DNA of 9,002 nucleotides, taken from contig RKRZ01000054.1 of the NCBI GenBank assembly GCA_007571105.1, positions 1-9,002 on the forward strand, given 5' to 3'. Under the pieces are notes generated by a model, which did not search any database, was not told the DNA's origin, and saw only the letters and a program-made list of their open reading frames with translations. The DNA comes from Gammaproteobacteria bacterium. GTDB lineage: Bacteria > Pseudomonadota > Gammaproteobacteria > Poriferisulfidales > Poriferisulfidaceae. The first letter of the stretch is position 1; each line of letters starts with the position of its first letter. Below, one piece after another: positions 7,069 to 9,002 of this stretch. The position numbers and the translations under genes are program-made.

Positions 7069-8394
7069 ATGGCCCGTAAATATTTCGGCACCGATGGCAT
7101 TCGCGGCCGCGTCGGCGTACCGCCAATGAGCCCGGACTTTGTGCTGCACTTGGGCTGGGCAATCGGTCGCATCCTCGCCCGCGATGTTGACCAGCCGAAA
7201 ATCCTGGTCGGCAAAGATACTCGCCAATCAGGCTATATGTTCGAGTCGGCGCTGGAAGCGGGACTGTCCGCTGCCGGAGTCCATGTGCTCCTGCTCGGCC
7301 CGCAACCCACGCCGGCAATTTCCTATCTGACACGCGAACTGGAGGGATGCGCCGGCATCGTTGTCTCCGCCTCGCACAATCCCCACCACGACAACGGCAT
7401 CAAAATCTTCGGTGCCGACGGCTTCAAGTTGCCGGATGCCATCGAAGAACAGATCGAGGAGCAACTGGAACAAACGCTGACGCTGCGCCCGGAATCTCTC
7501 CCCGGAAAAGCCAATCGCATCGTGGACGCCGGAGAACGCTACCTGAAGTTCTGCAAGAGCACGGTAAATCCGGAATTTCGCATTGGCGGCATAAAACTTC
7601 TGGTGGACAGCGCCCATGGCGCCGGCTATCTCCTGGCTCCTCAACTGTTCCGTGAACTCGGCGCCGAAGTCGTAACCGTCGGCTCCGATCCTGACGGCAT
7701 CAATATCAACGACGGTTGTGGCGCGACTTCTCCGGAATATGCGCAGTCACAGGCGCGCGCGCACCAGGCCGATCTCGCATTGATTCTGGATGGGGACGCG
7801 GACCGTCTGCTGATGGTGGACGAAAAAGGCGCCATCGCAGATGGCGACGATCTGCTCTATGTCATCGCACGCGCCCGACTGGCGCAAGGTAAGCTGCACG
7901 GTGGCGTGGTCGGCACGCTCATGAGCAACTTGGGTCTGGAACAAGCGCTGGAACAACTTGGCATCCCGTTCGCACGCGCGGCGGTGGGCGATCGCTACGT
8001 GCAAGAACAACTGCGTGAACGTGACTGGACGATTGGAGGAGAGACTTCCGGACATCTGATTTGCCGGGATTGCTCATGGAGTGGATGCGCCTTGATCACT
8101 GCGCTGCAAGTGCTGGAGGCTTTGCAGATTCTGGGTGCTTCGTTGTCGGAAATTCGCGCCGAGATCAACAAATATCCGCAGGTCATGATCAATGTCCAGT
8201 GCCAAAATGGCCGAGGCATCCACCAGCAGACGCAGACCGCGGTGAGGGAAGCAGAAGAGGCTTTGGGCTCAAGCGGTCGGGTTCTGTTGCGGCCTTCCGG
8301 GACGGAGCCGGTCCTTCGTGTCATGGTGGAAGGCGAAGATCAGACCACCATTGAACGTCTGGCCCAGAGCATTGCAAAATCCATTCCGGTCTGA
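7069..8394 (+). CDS. glmM: Phosphoglucosamine mutase
   Basis: This 441-residue enzyme converts glucosamine-6-phosphate to glucosamine-1-phosphate, the precursor of UDP-GlcNAc for peptidoglycan and lipopolysaccharide. E. coli GlmM has 445 residues. The start MARKYFGTDGIRG is the family N-terminus. Visible sites are the phosphoserine loop SASHNP with S102, the metal loop DGDADR (D241, D243, D245), the sugar-binding loop GGETSGH (323-329) and the phosphate-binding loop RPSGTEPVLRVMVEG (408-422). One oddity is clear: the TTGDG block that follows the sugar loop in E. coli and S. aureus GlmM reads WSGCA here (337-341), with Cys replacing the conserved Asp, while length and flanks stay aligned. The gene follows ftsH by 22 bases and is probably co-transcribed with it. 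Neither secG nor tpiA follows; the sequence after it is AT-richer and unrelated. Confidence 0.96.
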   Translation: MARKYFGTDGIRGRVGVPPMSPDFVLHLGWAIGRILARDVDQPKILVGKDTRQSGYMFESALEAGLSAAGVHVLLLGPQPTPAISYLTRELEGCAGIVVSASHNPHHDNGIKIFGADGFKLPDAIEEQIEEQLEQTLTLRPESLPGKANRIVDAGERYLKFCKSTVNPEFRIGGIKLLVDSAHGAGYLLAPQLFRELGAEVVTVGSDPDGININDGCGATSPEYAQSQARAHQADLALILDGDADRLLMVDEKGAIADGDDLLYVIARARLAQGKLHGGVVGTLMSNLGLEQALEQLGIPFARAAVGDRYVQEQLRERDWTIGGETSGHLICRDCSWSGCALITALQVLEALQILGASLSEIRAEINKYPQVMINVQCQNGRGIHQQTQTAVREAEEALGSSGRVLLRPSGTEPVLRVMVEGEDQTTIERLAQSIAKSIPV

Positions 8395-8400
8395 ACAGAG

Positions 8401-8427
8401 TTGTCGACTTCAAACTGAGTGTATGAT
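8401..8427 (+). promoter_or_regulatory. Putative promoter of the small downstream cassette
   Basis: TTGTCG (8401-8406) and TATGAT (8422-8427) are separated by 15 bases, matching four and five of six sigma-70 positions; the spacing is short. An alternative -10, TATAAA at 8450-8455, has no good -35. Either would drive the two-gene cassette from the 94-base gap after glmM. No intrinsic terminator is visible after glmM, so read-through is also possible. Confidence 0.35.
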
Positions 8428-8444
8428 GCCCAACAACGCATACA
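8420..8444 (+). repeat. Short inverted repeat over the putative cassette promoter
   Basis: TGTATG (8420-8425) and CATACA (8439-8444) form a perfect six-base dyad with 13 bases between the arms. One arm overlaps the TATGAT -10 element. The placement suggests an operator, but a dyad this short can occur by chance. Confidence 0.25.
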
Positions 8445-8488
8445 TTGGCTATAAATCGTCCCGCTCATAGCATGTAGAGGGAAATCTG

Positions 8489-8761
8489 ATGTCTATGGTG
8501 ATAAAACGCATGGTGCCTGATCCAGATGGAGGCGAAAAGAAGGTTGAGGCCGTTGTCGTCCCAGTTACTGAGGCCCAAGAACCTTTTCCCCGCATTAGCC
8601 TTGAAGATGGCACAGTCCTGTCAGTACGCACAACTGTTGTGGAAGTCGTTCGTTTTCCTGACAAGTGGGATAATGATGGTAACCCTATCTACAATGCTAC
8701 TTTTCAGACAAGTGTAAACACTGCATCACCGGATGAGTTACGAAAAGAGCGACAAGGCTAA
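8489..8761 (+). CDS. Small protein of unknown function, first gene of an AT-rich cassette
   Basis: I do not recognise a named family. The 90-residue product is soluble, with no signal peptide or membrane segment. It has a charged N-terminus, then SLEDGTVLSVRTTVVEVVRF and DKWDNDGNPIYNATFQTSV, both with alternating hydrophobic residues that suggest beta strands, then a short charged tail. The pattern LEDGT...VVEVVR...D-x-W-D-x-DGNP-x-Y recalls small hypothetical proteins I have seen in bacterial accessory regions; this is memory, not a search. The start is supported by GAGG (8477-8480), eight bases before ATG. An ATG two codons later is possible. The stop overlaps the next start as TAATG, so the two are probably translated together. 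Base composition is about 47% GC, unlike the genes before it, which fits later acquisition. Confidence 0.75.
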   Translation: MSMVIKRMVPDPDGGEKKVEAVVVPVTEAQEPFPRISLEDGTVLSVRTTVVEVVRFPDKWDNDGNPIYNATFQTSVNTASPDELRKERQG

Positions 8762-9002
8762 TGTCAAACGCATATTTCTCAGATTCGTTAGCGAATTGTG
8801 AATACTCTATTTGTTTCCCCGGCTCTCTTCAGGGGGATGATTCATTAGAAGAGGTCCAAATAACAGTAAGCGCAAGTAACTGGATTATCCAAAACTCATT
8901 GGATGCCAAGTTGCAAGCACTTGCTGAATTGAAGAAAGGTTGGGATGGTGCTCAAGGCAAACCTGTCCAACACGACATTCGTACTTATACATTGCATCTT
9001 AT
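8761..9002 (+). CDS. Unknown protein with GWDG motif (3' end outside window)
   Basis: The frame starts at an ATG sharing one base with the preceding stop (TAATG) and stays open to the window edge, showing 80 residues. No signal peptide or membrane segment is visible. The segment LQALAELKKGWDGAQGKPV near residues 51-69 resembles the 'leader helix, then W-D-G, then small/Pro residues' block of hypothetical proteins that often read NWDGYGA; I recall this pattern but cannot name a curated family. Catalytic residues are not evident in the visible part. GC is about 42%, with codons such as TTA, ATA, TCA, ACA and CTT that are uncommon in the upstream genes. There is no strong Shine-Dalgarno sequence, consistent with coupling to the 90-residue gene. 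It is long enough and coupled closely enough to be a real gene, but its function is unknown. Confidence 0.7.
   Translation, partial: MSNAYFSDSLANCEYSICFPGSLQGDDSLEEVQITVSASNWIIQNSLDAKLQALAELKKGWDGAQGKPVQHDIRTYTLHL

Noticed and set aside
5463..7214. Long open frame of 583 codons on the minus strand opposite ftsH and the start of glmM
   Set aside because: FtsH is certain on the other strand; the antisense product shows no domain and the openness follows from codon bias.

Overview
This window looks like ordinary chromosome of a gammaproteobacterium, roughly 58-62% GC over most of its length, ending in a short AT-richer accessory segment. The assignment rests on three things: the gene order SPOR protein (DedD-like) - cvpA - purF, typical of gammaproteobacteria; an E. 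coli-type PurF without propeptide; and lpxH, a Gram-negative lipid A gene whose product keeps the E. coli metal-ligand pattern. I cannot name the genus.

Layout. Positions 2-4204 are a tight plus-strand run: the C-terminal part of a SPOR-domain protein, cvpA, purF, a YkuD-type L,D-transpeptidase without signal peptide, and a MOFRL-type glycerate 2-kinase. Two junctions are 4-base GTGA overlaps and the others are gaps of 10 and 4 bases, so this is very probably one operon joining cell envelope, purine and three-carbon metabolism. lpxH lies convergently on the minus strand (4229-4954). A 163-base divergent region (4955-5117) separates it from ftsH (5118-7046), which is followed 22 bases later by glmM (7069-8394). 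The folP gene that usually sits between ftsH and glmM, and rlmE that usually precedes ftsH, are both missing here.

The lpxH/ftsH divergent region carries a near-consensus heat-shock (sigma-32) promoter facing ftsH, CTTGCAA - 14 bases - CCCCATAT. On the opposite strand a perfect TATAAT faces lpxH, and the likely -35 region of that promoter falls in the same bases as the sigma-32 -35. FtsH is the protease that degrades LpxC in enterobacteria, LpxH acts two steps after LpxC, and GlmM supplies the glucosamine-1-phosphate from which UDP-GlcNAc and hence lipid A are made. The three neighbours therefore touch one pathway.

After glmM, GC drops to about 47% (8401-8760) and then about 42% (8761-9000). 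This part holds a small two-gene cassette with its own plausible promoter and a strong ribosome binding site: a 90-residue protein of unknown function, coupled through TAATG to a second unknown gene that runs off the window and carries a GWDG motif. This edge is the best candidate for an undescribed accessory system, but only its first part is visible. No tRNA, rRNA, CRISPR array, insertion sequence or clear intrinsic terminator was found.
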